A stretch of DNA of 64,000 nt, taken from Thamnidium elegans. Taxonomy: Eukaryota > Mucoromycota > Mucoromycetes > Mucorales > Mucoraceae. Below the pieces are notes generated by a model, which did not search any database, was not told the origin of the DNA, and was given only the letters and a program-made list of their open reading frames with translations. The position numbers and the translations under genes were made by a program. Shown here in pieces: positions 36,397 through 47,285 of the stretch. The stretch is taken from positions 186,001-250,000 of the forward strand of contig JAIXMG010000038.1 in NCBI GenBank assembly GCA_025201345.1, written 5' to 3'. The number at the start of each line of letters is the position of its first letter. The first letter of the stretch is position 1.

Positions 36397-36789
36397 TTTT
36401 TTTTTTGTTATAAAAAGAGAAAGAGAGAAGAGTAGGGGGAGTTTATCTAAATAAAAAGGGGGAAAAAAATGAAGTAAAATATTTAACAAAACTTTATATC
36501 TTTAGTAAAAAAAAAATCAAGATTAGATTATCCATCAGTTTTGGTAGTTGATCAAACAAGCAGGGACGAAATATCTAAATAACCATAACTTAAAGGCCGT
36601 CCTTGTACACCCTAAAAAAGTGACTTCTTTTAAAGAGTAAAAAACATTCTTAAAGGCTCAGTTGAATTGAACTGGAAATACAGTAAGAGCTGGTGGCCGT
36701 AGGAATAACTACAGCTGGAGTACCCCGGTAACTTACGAAGCATCGCCTCTAACCCAAAATCCGCTTCTTGTAAGGAAGAAGTCGGTTTC
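36397..36789. promoter_or_regulatory. LYS4 upstream region, edge of the transposon island
   Basis: About 390 bases. The left part must hold the LYS4 promoter. To the right the composition becomes more GC-balanced, suggesting the boundary of inserted DNA, but no terminal repeat or target duplication was found. Confidence 0.35.
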
Positions 36790-38483
36790 ATTTCTAAAAA
36801 CAGTATTGACTGAGTATTGTTGATTGAAAAAGACTGTGGCTAGACCGGGTAATCCAACGACCATAGCCGAAACGCTATCCCTTGTTTGTACATTTCGATT
36901 ACTACGTACAGAAATACAAGCTTAATTATAACAAATAAATGCTCTATTTATGCTTTTTCCGTTCACCATGGCTTTTTGCTTGGGATGAGACAAAGGATGG
37001 AAACAACAGATGCAAGCTTGAAATGTTTTATTTTCATTTGTAATGCATGTAGTGGATTGGCTGCTTCCAAGTTCCACCATATCGATGATACTCTTTAATT
37101 GTTGAACCAACACCAGTTCCCCTATCACTAATAAACATAACCAGATGCTTCTCGCTTTCTTTCATCTTTCTTTCTTGGATACATAAGTTGTTTCTAAATT
37201 TATAATCCAAAAATTTCAACGTTTCTTTTTGTTGAAGCTCTACTTTTGGTCCCATAAAAATCACAAAGACGTCCTCTACCTGCTATTTGTTCCCTATACA
37301 CTTGCTCTGTTTCTTGCTAATTTCCGAGAGGTTTCTTTCTATCTGCGTGGGCGACTACCCTGCGTCTGTTTTTTTTTTCTCGATCACCAATGTCTATCAC
37401 CAAAATTTATATCACCTGAATTTACGGTAACAGGCTTGGGTAAAGGGATAAACGGAAGCTCTTCCACATCATCAGCGTCAGCTAAAGGAACATATCTGTT
37501 ATGTAATCTGAGGCGATAGTTAAACCTTTCTAAATTGAAAGGAACTGTCTCCGCCATTTTCACGATTCCATTATCAGTACCAGAGAATGAAAAATCATGG
37601 TCAATTTCCTCTGTTCTGCTTTATCTATGAATGCATTTTTATCATTTGTACAGCGATCGGCTGGCTCGGCTGGGTTGGTACACTGAGAATTTCTATAGGT
37701 TATTGTCACTCGACGTATATCGAGCGTCAGATAATTATTTTTTGATACAGTAAAGCATTTGATACTGTCTTGTCTTTTCTTTTTCAAGTCTTCAATCAAA
37801 TTATTTGTTTCATTGTTTTGAATGGTTTGGTCTTGAGAAAAGGACGTACATGAAACCAATTTCGTTTTAAATTGCTGATTTTTTGAGTAAAATGTATCTT
37901 TAATAGCTGAAATTTGTCGTTTTAAAGATAACATACAGGTACGATATTCAAGTTATTGATTAGTTTTGGGTGGTTCCGCAGTTTCTTGAACGTTAGTAGT
38001 AGCCAAGGAAGAACTTGGAGTTAGTGATGTAGTACTTAGTTCAGCCCCGTCTCTGACGAGTGTTAGAGCTGGAGCACGCAGTTCTTCAAGGATTTCGTCA
38101 AAATCCTCCCGAAAATATTCTCGCCATCAAATGTGATTCCTCTTCGTAGTATTCTCTAAATACGTTTTTATTTCAGCTTACATGCCGACATATCCTCTGT
38201 ATTTGTTATAATATCACTAGGTAATCTTTTAAATCGATTTAGTTTCTGTTCATTTTTCAAAACCTTTGTACGTTTTTCGTAAATGCTCTTTCATAGATAA
38301 GTTAAAATATATCAACTTATTTTCATCGGGCGCATTGAATGTTTTGGAATTTTTCGCCGTGATCTGTTTGTTCGAGCGTTCTTCTTGTTCTGCAGGTAAT
38401 GTTCTCTTTTGGTAAAGCTGAGGAACTAAACAAGTTTGAGTTCCATCAAATGTTTCAAACTGCGCTCTTTGTTGTCTTGACAT
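36790..38483 (-). pseudogene. Decayed TnpB/Fanzor-like RuvC nuclease (DRGTGVGS family)
   Basis: The reverse strand carries pieces of one protein in several frames. 38250-38483 starts MSRQQRAQFETFDGTQTCLV and reaches MKEHLRKTYKGFE. 37560-37934 holds MLSLKRQISAIKDTF and later VTITYRNSQ. About 37400-37560 gives NYRLRLHNRYVPLADADDVE and PKPVTVNSGDINFGDRH. 37034-37264 gives FMGPKVELQQKETLKFLDY and FISDRGTGVGSTIKEYHRYG. 36922-37080 gives ITNEN and a Cys cluster ACICCFHPLSHP, and then, in the next piece, RDSVSAMVVGLPGL at about 36850. The order FIxDRGTGVGS - ITNE - C-x2-C-F - RDS is that of RuvC-II, RuvC-III and the embedded zinc finger of TnpB-like proteins common in Mucorales genomes. Many stops and shifts make it non-functional. 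The RuvC-I Asp block was not located with confidence. Confidence 0.6.
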
Positions 38484-39032
38484 TGTCTAACTATAATATA
38501 ATCTTAAAGAAGTATGAGTAACACAATAAGAATAATAATAAAAATACAGAATGTATATATGTTATATATTTATCATAACAGGTTCTACCTTTGTACAAAT
38601 TGGCAAGTAAAAGAAGAAACGACGAAAGGATTATGGAAGAGAAGGTTGAAGAAAAATAATTTTCCCGCTTTAACACCACTATTACCAAAATGGATGAGAT
38701 TCAGTCTTGCAGGACCATCATAACAGTCATCTTGAAAGCTTTTTGGACACTGAATACATAAAGAGCTACTATATGTGTTAATTATATACTACATACAACT
38801 ATGACTTTTCGTAACATGTACTAGTATCCTCTTTTATTATAGGGGTAAATACGACAAAATAAATTAAAATTATTTTCTTAATTTTATTTTTATAAAAGCA
38901 ATAATGACAGAGGACGGTAAATTTTTATACCACACTAGTTACAACTTACTAACTCTTATAGTAGCCCTTTGATTTCTTTGAGGTAATTAGTTATGTTTTT
39001 CTCTTTCTTTTTTTTTTTACCTAAATATCTTA
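38484..39032. other. Divergent spacer between two RuvC-nuclease relics
   Basis: About 550 bases separate the ATG of the reverse-strand relic (38483) from the first plausible ATG of the forward Fanzor relic (39033). AT-rich; no gene recognised. If the two genes travelled together this would be their shared promoter. Confidence 0.35.
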
Positions 39033-41794
39033 ATGCGTCCTATTATCTATCCTGAAACAGAAGAACTAATTCGAAATAAAAAGCAACAGAAGTTTCAGGT
39101 ACGTGTTGAAGAGGAAAGGCAATCTAGCAATAGAAGAAGAGATAACATTGAACTATAACAGTTTCTGTGAATTTTATTGATCATATTGATAACGTTATCT
39201 AACTGCTATATTGACTCAGGTAAAAGAAAAAAAGACACACCAGAGGAGAAAAAAGTCAAGGCGGATGCAAGAAAAAGAAGAAGAATAGAACAGGATTCTT
39301 CATCTTCTGGACCTGTTTGCAAGTCCTGTGGCCAACCTGGTCATACTACTTCTGCTTCTCGTTTATGTCCCAACCATTAATATACTATCAAAGAAAGATT
39401 AGGAATGGCTTTCTCTACTTCTTATCAATTGTATACCGTTTCTATAACGCTTAAATCATTCATCAGGCAAGATGAAGGGAATCCGAACAAACTATTAGAA
39501 TATCAAGAGAGAATAATTACACAGTCTTCATTTTTACGAGAGGCTGTTTATAAAGCACAGCTTTTAGTTAATTATTATATTTTAAATAATGCAAACAACA
39601 ATGTCGAGTATCTCTCAAATGATATATTTGAAAAAAAACTTCTGGTACAGAGTTTGTAGATTAATTTATGGGAAAATCACCATTGAAGAACTACAAAATT
39701 TTTATCCAAGACTTCCTGGCATTCAAGAAGCCTATAACCATTTACAAGCGTTAGAAAATGTCAATTTTTTAGTTGAAAAAGAAGGTCTAGTAGGGTATGG
39801 CCAAATTGTTTTGTCTGCTTGTGATACTGTAGCTACTGCCTATAACAACTTCTACGTGGAAAATTATGAAACGTATATTGGAAACTATTTTATATACAGA
39901 CTAAAGCAGGAGTACACTGTAAGTATTAACAAAAATACTAGTTTACATAACTATTATACTCATGAACTTTATTTATAAGAATATTAAAATGCCACTTGTA
40001 AAAAAGGTTGTATATGATTATGCCTTAGATGAAGTCTTAAAGAACGACACAAGGTCAGATATGCCAGAAGATTTTATTACACAAGATGGTCTTAATAGTG
40101 CACCAAACCTACAGGCATTTTTAAACGATATCTAACAGCCAGTTAGAAACAGAGTACCTCGGCTCCCACTTTCAAGAGAAGAAGTGACCAAAAACCCCTT
40201 CATTGTTCTATCGATAATGACTTATATTATCGAATTCTATGAGCAGGTCAATATACAACTTCAGGAAAATGCGCAGCCAGAACAGTCAGAAGAGCTACTA
40301 GAATAAACAACAGAGCAACCGCCGGCTCAAACGGTTGAGTTAGTCCGTCCTCAGACACAAATGCGACAACCCCAGAGGCCTCGCTTGTTTTCTCTTTTTC
40401 CAAATCCTAGTCTTAAATGACGGTTCATAAAGATTGATGGTCAAAATTTGTCAACTCTTTTCCCTGATACACGGCTTCAAAAAGAAAAAACGAAACAAAT
40501 TTCGCACTCGCTACACGTTGCTTTTTCCATTCTTTCGATTTTACCAAGCTGAAAATCAGAAAGTTAGTTTTTTTTAACCCCCCCCCCCTCTCCCAATTAA
40601 AATCATTATTAATATTTATTACAATAGCTTGACAGGATTACAAGAATTACCAAGACAGAAAAGACGGATGTTCTTGAACAGTATATACACTGATGGATAT
40701 ACCTGTAGAATTTCTTTTGCAAGGAGTGTCCCAGAAACTCTTGAAGAAGATAAAGTCAATCTTGAAATCGCAGATTTCAACGCAGACGAAATTGAAAACT
40801 TTTTCCGTCCTTGTTTTCTAGACCCTGGCCGTAAGAATGCATATGTGGCATATTATGGAAATGAACAGGTCAGGTCTCTGACAGTAAATGAATACTATTG
40901 CTCTTCTGGATCTGTAAATCGAGCAAGAAAACAAAATACCTTCAAAATCGAACAAGGCATAAAGGATCTAGAGACTCAAATCCCGACGACTAAAACTTCT
41001 TCTGTTGATTCTTACATCAACCACCTAACATATGTACTGACTCATTTGAGGCGTTTTTTTTTTAATTTTTATGGCTTCAGAACAGCTTCAATTAAATGGA
41101 ACAATTATTATGGAAGACAATGTGCCCTCGAAGAAGCTTGCAATATTCTGATTAATGGTGGGAAAAAATATAACCCCAATCGAAGAAAGAAAACAAAATC
41201 AAATAGATGGAAACGAAAAAAAATGGTCAACCGACGAACTCCCGATTCTTGCAATCTACCAATAGAAATAAAGTAATAGTATATTTTCCAAGTATATGAT
41301 CATCTTACTAACGTCCATTTATATTTTAGACGGACTAACCACAAAAGTCATTTCGTTGAAGGGGACAGAACAAAGATGCCTTTGGTGATTTTCGGTGATG
41401 GTTTAAAAGGGAGTAGCCATGTGAAATACAAAGGACGACGAGTTGGCGTTTCTGATGTCATCTATAAGAATTTAAAAAGAAGACAAAACCTCGGGGAGGT
41501 GTTATTGCTTGATATAAATGAGTTCCGGACCTCTTCTATAAGTCATTACAATACAAGTAAGCTCTTATTAAGTCAATTAATTATCCTTCTATAAAATAGG
41601 TCTTTCCAAATTGCAAAGAAATGAAGCTTAGGACTCATAAAGTTGACGACAAATCTTTCTTTAATATATTGATCTGCAACGATTGTAATATATTTTGGAA
41701 TAGAGATATCCTCGCTGCAAAAAATATGATGTTCATCGCATGCCAGATCTGGGCTGGTATGGACCGACCAACAATTTTTACACGTCAAAATTGA
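39033..41794 (+). pseudogene. Fanzor (eukaryotic TnpB-like RNA-guided nuclease family), inactivated copy
   Basis: A multi-exon frame from MRPIIYPETEELIRNKKQQ (39033) through a zinc knuckle CKSCGQPGHTTSASRLCPNH (39321-39377), then QLYTVSITLKSFIRQDEG, FLREAVYKAQLLVNYYIL, and FWYRVCRLIYGKITIEELQN. The RuvC-I block DPGRKNAYVAYYG lies near 40820-40860, the RuvC-II block LLLDINEFRTSSI near 41500-41535, and the RuvC-III/zinc-finger block ILICNDCNIFWNRDILAAKN near 41665-41725. All three catalytic acidic residues (D, E, D) are still encoded. Damage: in-frame stops at 39378-39380, 40133-40135, 40304-40306 and 40418-40420; an extra A in an 8-A run near 39630 that shifts the frame; another shift near 40490. 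Likely introns at 39919-39980 and 41563-41599 and near 40568-40627 and 41280-41330. Fanzors are transposon-borne, RNA-guided DNA endonucleases with an RNA encoded near the 3' end. This copy cannot be translated whole. Confidence 0.75.
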
Positions 41795-42487
41795 CAACGC
41801 GCCACATAGAACGTGGTTGTTTCGCGTCTTCGGACAAAAAACTTAAAGATTGCTACAGGTAAGAGAGTGTATAAATACATGACTAATAGAAACTTGATAT
41901 ATACTAACACTCAATATGCCCTATTTTTGAATCTGTATTCTGTTTTCCTATTGCTGTCCCATATTCCCTTCTGTATCTCATATTCCCTTCTGTGTCCCAA
42001 TTTTGTAACCTTGTCCCAATCTAATTTGGAAATGACCAAAATTTTATTTACTTTGTCCAAAAAAAGGTAAGAGTATATAACCCGCAAAAAATGACCGTTG
42101 TATAAAACAAATTCGATTTTAAAATAGATGCACTGTATGTAGTTTAGACCTACCTTTGTCACATCAAACATAGAAAACATTAGACCTCCTTACCAATTTC
42201 CTCCCAAACAAAGAATAATAAGCATTTATTTTTATTTACTTCCGTCAACTTTGCATTAGACTCAATATTTAAATTTTTATATCTTATGTACTTTAAAAAA
42301 CTCAAAGCCATTCAATAACACGCGAAACGGGGTTTTAACAGCACAACAGCGCCACCTACACGTGACTTGAAAATTTTTGTCTTTTTTTTTTAACGAAAGG
42401 ACTTGACGTGCGCCCTACCCCCTCCCTTACTGTAAACCCAGAGACTTTTCCCGTTTTTTTTTTCGCGAGTTTTCCTTTTAAAAAAAA
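41795..42487. other. Fanzor 3' flank and eIF3c upstream region
   Basis: About 690 bases. 41795-42200 would hold any guide-RNA gene of the Fanzor element, but none can be proven by reading. Imperfect 19-base tandem repeats (CATATTCCCTTCTGT) stand at about 41955-42000, followed by repeated TTGTCCCAA. The eIF3c promoter side has CACGTGAC at 42359-42366 and T/A tracts right before the start codon. Confidence 0.4.
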
Positions 42488-45171
42488 ATGTCTCGTTTCT
42501 TCCGTAGCTCAGACACAGAGTCTTCTGATTCCGATTCCTCTGATAACGATTCCCAATATAGTCACTCCGATTCCGAGTACGATTCCGATGCCGAAAGTTA
42601 TCACTCTGAAGCTGAGGATGATCAACCCAAGAATCGTTTCTTGAAGGGTGGAAGTGATTCAGATGATTCAGATGACGAATCTAACAAGAAGCGTCAAGCC
42701 AAATCTCAAAAGGATAAGAGAATTGAAGAGATGGAAACCGCTGTTAAAGCTATTGAAAATGGTCAAAAGAATAATGATTGGAACTTAATTTCTACTGGTA
42801 AAAAAAAAAAAGTTTTTTTTTTAATAATTTATAGTTTACTAATGTCGAAAAAAAATTTTCTTTAATGTATATTAGAATTTGATAAGCTTACCATTACCAT
42901 CACAAGAGCTACTACTGGTTTCAACAAGATTGCTGTTCCCAAGTTCTATGTCAAGACCATGATTGAACTTGACGATCATGTTACTGAAAATCTTGCGAAG
43001 GAAAAGTCTAGCAAAAAGAAGAACAACAACAGCAAAGCTATGAACAACTTGAAGACAAAGCTTAAGAAGCTTTCTAAGCAATTCGAGGAGTCTATTGCTG
43101 CTTACAAGAAGGTATTTTTTTTGGACATAATATAATGGCAGACCTATATATCGGTTAACTAATTATTTTTTTTTGATGTAAAAAAAAAGGACCCTGAGGA
43201 GTTCATGAAGGAAGAAGAGGTCGAGGAAGTTGTTGCTCCTGCTCCTACGAAAACGAGAGAAGTTGTTTCTAACGCTGATGATGCCGATAGTGGAGAGGGC
43301 TTTGCTGCTGTTGGTAAGGGTGGTAAGACCATCGTTGCTGTTAGCAAGGAAACTCTCTTAACTCGTTTAAGAGAAGTTTTGGAAAGTCGTGGTAAAAAGG
43401 TAAAAAAAAATACATATACACATAAATATTATGTCGTACAGTTACTAAACGAGGCTATATTATGTAGAATACTGATCGTGCTGAGCAAATTACTGTTTTG
43501 GAAAACTTATCTGAAGTTGCCGAATCTCCTTTCCAAAAGATCTCCGTCCTATTGATTCTTATTGCTTCTCGTTTCGATGTTAATATCAGTAAGGCTACTT
43601 ATATGGATACCGCTATCTGGAAGTCTGCTGCCAAGGAATTCAATGAACTTCTTCAAGTTCTTGAAAAGAACAAGTCTTTCATGGTCACTGAAGATGCTGA
43701 TGATCTTGATAACGAAGATGCTGATGTTGTCCCTAAGGCTGGTGAAGTTGTTAAGCTTCGTGGTTCCATTCTTAGTTTTGTTGAACGTTTAGATGATGAA
43801 TTCAACAAGTCTCTTCAAAACATTGATCCTCACGCCACTGAATATATTGATCGTCTTAGAGATGAAGCTACCATTTTTGCCATGTTGGATCGTGCTCAAT
43901 CCTATTTTGAAACTTATAATATGACTTTTGCTCTTCCTAGAGTTATATCTCGTAAGTTGGATCATGTCTATTACAAGCCTGATCAAGTTATTGGCTACCT
44001 CCAAACTTCTTCTAGAAAGCTTTTGCCCGAATATGTCATTTCCAAGATCACTCCTTCTCAAGATTCTACCGAGTTAGTTAACGAACTCTGTAACTATCTC
44101 TACAAGGACACTACTACTGTTTTCCGTACTCGTGCTATCCTCTGTCACATTTACCATTATGCTCTTCACAAGAAGTTCCATACAGCTCGTGATTTATTGT
44201 TGATGTCTCATGTTCAAGATTCTATTCATCAAGCTGATATTGCTACTCAAATTTTGTATAACCGTGCTATGGTTCAAATCGGTATCTGTGCTTTCCGTGA
44301 TGGTTTAATCAAGGAAGCTCATGCTGCTCTTTCTGAAATTCAAGGATCTGGCCGTGTCAAGGAACTTTTGGCACAAGGTGTTCAAGCTCAACGTTTCGGT
44401 CAACCTACTAACCCTGAAGTCGAAGCTATTGAACGTCAACGTCAATTACCTTTCCATATGCATATCAACTTGGAACTTCTCGAATGTATCTTTTTGACAT
44501 CTTCTATGCTTTTAGAGATCCCCGCTCAAGCACAGGCTGGACCTAGTAACAAAAAGTTCATCTCTAGACCTTTCCGTAGATTGCTCGATTATAATGAACG
44601 TCAAGCCTTCTGTGGTCCTCCTGAGAATACCAGAGATCATATTATGAGTGCGGCCAAGGCCTTGGCTTCTGGTGAATGGGAAAAGGCTAAGGATTTCATT
44701 TTAGCTATCAAGGTTTGGGATTTGATGACTGAAACTCAAGAAATTAAGGATATGCTTGTTCGCAAGATTCAAGAAGAAGGTCTTCGTACTTACTTGTTTA
44801 CTTATGCCTCTTACTATTCCACATTGGGTTTGACACAATTGGCCAGTATGTTCGATTTGTCTGTTAACAGTGTTAATGCCATTATTGCAAAGATGATCTT
44901 CAACGAAGAATTATCAGCATCACTGGATCAGGTAACTCAGTGTATCGTTCTTCATCAAGTTGAACTCTCTAGACTTCAAGTTTTATCTTTGCAATACTCT
45001 GAAAAGGTTGCTAACCTTGTTGACCAAAATGAAAGATTAACATCAAACGGTAGAGATAATAACAACAACACCAACAACAACACTAACAACACCAACACCA
45101 ACAACAACACCAACAACACCAACAACAGAGATAACAACAACAATTACCATAACAGTAACAAAAATCATTAG
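42488..45171 (+). CDS. NIP1: Translation initiation factor eIF3 subunit c
   Basis: Core scaffold of eIF3, which holds eIF1/eIF5 on the 40S ribosome. Four exons (42488-42797, 42876-43111, 43190-43399, 43468-45171) give 819 aa, near the yeast 812. N-terminus MSRFFRSSDTESSDSDSSDN starts the acidic/Ser-rich eIF1-binding tail. Then come the conserved LRGSILSFVERLDDEFNKSL, the helical repeats (ATIFAMLDRAQSYFETYN, TRAILCHIYHYALHKKFHTA, YNRAMVQIGICAFRDGLIKE), RPFRRLLDYNERQAFCGPPE, and the PCI domain (YLFTYASYYSTLGLTQLASM, VNAIIAKMIFNEELSASLDQ). The C-terminus is unusual: an Asn/Thr-rich tail encoded by AAC/ACC repeats from about 45053 to 45160. Start codon directly follows an A9 run, typical of strongly expressed genes here. 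Confidence 0.95.
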
Positions 45172-47285
45172 ATAAAATTTACATTTTTTTTTATATATAA
45201 TCTAATTATTTTTCTTTTTTCTCCCACTCTCCTTTTTTTCACACCTATCTTGTTTTTTTTATTCTCGAAAATATATACAAAGGATTTTTTTTTTAAAATT
45301 TGGTGGTTTTTATATAGTTGTGCTACACTAATGAAAAAAATGTGTTTATAAAAAATGTTTTGAAAGATGTCAATACTCTTCTTTATTTAAAAAAGTGAGT
45401 ACAATGGCTTATTGAGAGAAAAAGATAAATATAAGCTTTTTTTGTTTTTTTGTTTTTTGATGACCAATTCGGCATCATCGGTGTAATTATTGGTAGCAGT
45501 GGCTTTTCTTCATAATCAATTATCTTTGTCTTCATTATTATCAGTAGTGGTTTCTTCTTCATTTACTTCCTCTTCCTTAATTATTGAAAACCATTAACAA
45601 TTTTTTTCAATGCCCTCAATTTTATCTCATGGAATGTTCTGGGATAGTTGAAACAGTATACGTTTCGAAGTACATACACATCTTTATCTTCAAGTGATAA
45701 AGCATATATATGGCAATTGGAACCCTTAATTTGTATAATTGGTAAAAAAAAAATTGCTTGGAGGGATGTAACTGATGAGAGAAAGGATAAGATTCAGATG
45801 GCATTCGGCTGCCATTACTACCTTGCTCGGGCCGTTGCTTTTTTTTATATAGAAAATTCATCATTACTTGTATCAACTTTTTTATTATTAATGTCTTATA
45901 TCGAGCCTCAGGGTTAGATTTCTAACATTCATCAGATATCGTATCTCCCCTATAAGATTTACATATCAATATTCGTTTGCTTTATATTATATAAACTTAT
46001 CATTGCAAGGAAGTCTCTTTTTTTCTCTATAAAGTCTTAGACGCGTACAAATCTCATTGTATTGTACTATAAGCAATGTTTCGAAACTGCTGTATAATAC
46101 GAGTTATTATCGTCATCTGATAACACCACCTTATAGCTTATTAGATAATGAAATATTCGCTAACCAGATATCGTTTGTAGTTACGTTCTAGTTTTATTAG
46201 TGAGCGATATAATATCCAAGATATAGTAATATGAGTAGTATACGTACACCCGTAAAAATAATTTACTTATAAAGTAGTAATTTAGTCCTGTAAATAGACT
46301 TAATTCTGTGATTATAGTTGGATAGTCGCTTCTTAGGTCGGTTAAAACAAAAGACTATAAGTAAGATACTATATGTATTAATTCAACTAACCAACTGAAT
46401 TTATAAAAGGTTATGTATTTATAATAAACATTATGTATTTAATGTATATTTAATCAATACTTAAATTTAAATAAACTATTCTCTTGTAAAAGACCTTCTT
46501 TGAATATAAAGCAAAACGTTTTGAATAGTTTAAAACGAATCACCTTTATATAAACTACTAAAGGACTCTTTACGTCTAGTAAATATATCGGTAACTATGT
46601 TTGATAGCTAATAATGCTAGCATACTTTTACTTTCAAACCAGATTTTTTTAAGTTATTTAAATATTATGATGTCCTAAGTATAAAATATCATTTAGATTT
46701 GGTTGGTTGTTGACTTGATATTATAGTTTATAGTGTTTCTAAAGTAATAGCTATAAATTTTGATAAAAACTATATAGTTGAACAGAATATTAGTATTTTA
46801 ATTGAATACAAGTTAATTAAATAATATTATAGCTCACTTTGTATATCAAATGTATTCTCTTCTTTTTAGTTTCATAAAAAAATCACTTCAAAAGTATTTG
46901 AAGTCTGCGAGAGACTAAAATGATATATTTTCTGGTATGTTTTAAAGCAATTATTATCAGCTGCTTAAAAGAATAAATGTAAAACTTTTCTAAAATAGTA
47001 GCTTGTTTTAACATTTAATTTTTTTTTAGGATCGCTAATTCTTAACAAGGAAATAAACATAGTAATTTTTCTGTTCTTAAAGCATGCGTAATTAGTCTTC
47101 ACGCTATATATTTTAAGCCGCTGGTAAATTATTTGCTGCTGTCTTTATCTAACTGTAATTTTTTTTCTGCTATAGAAACAGACTTAAAACTTATCTCTAT
47201 TATGGGATAACTCATAATAAAATGAAATTATTAATTGGGATTATTGTACTAAAGATTTATGTACGTATGTTTTTTTTATTAAAAT
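45172..47285. other. Long AT-rich gene-free region
   Basis: About 2.1 kb between eIF3c and the KDZ transposon. It contains a Ser/Glu-rich reverse-frame relic near 45470-45580 and an uninterpretable forward frame 45648-45917 with no known motif. The rest is very AT-rich and may be decayed repeat sequence. Confidence 0.4.

Noticed and set aside
36600..36900. Possible tRNA or structured RNA in a GC-balanced stretch
   Set aside because: No cloverleaf or anticodon arm could be paired by eye; the DNA reads as the end of the RuvC relic.
45622..45917. Overlapping frames on both strands in the eIF3c-KDZ gap
   Set aside because: Neither shows a known motif; an opposite-strand pair of this length is expected by chance.
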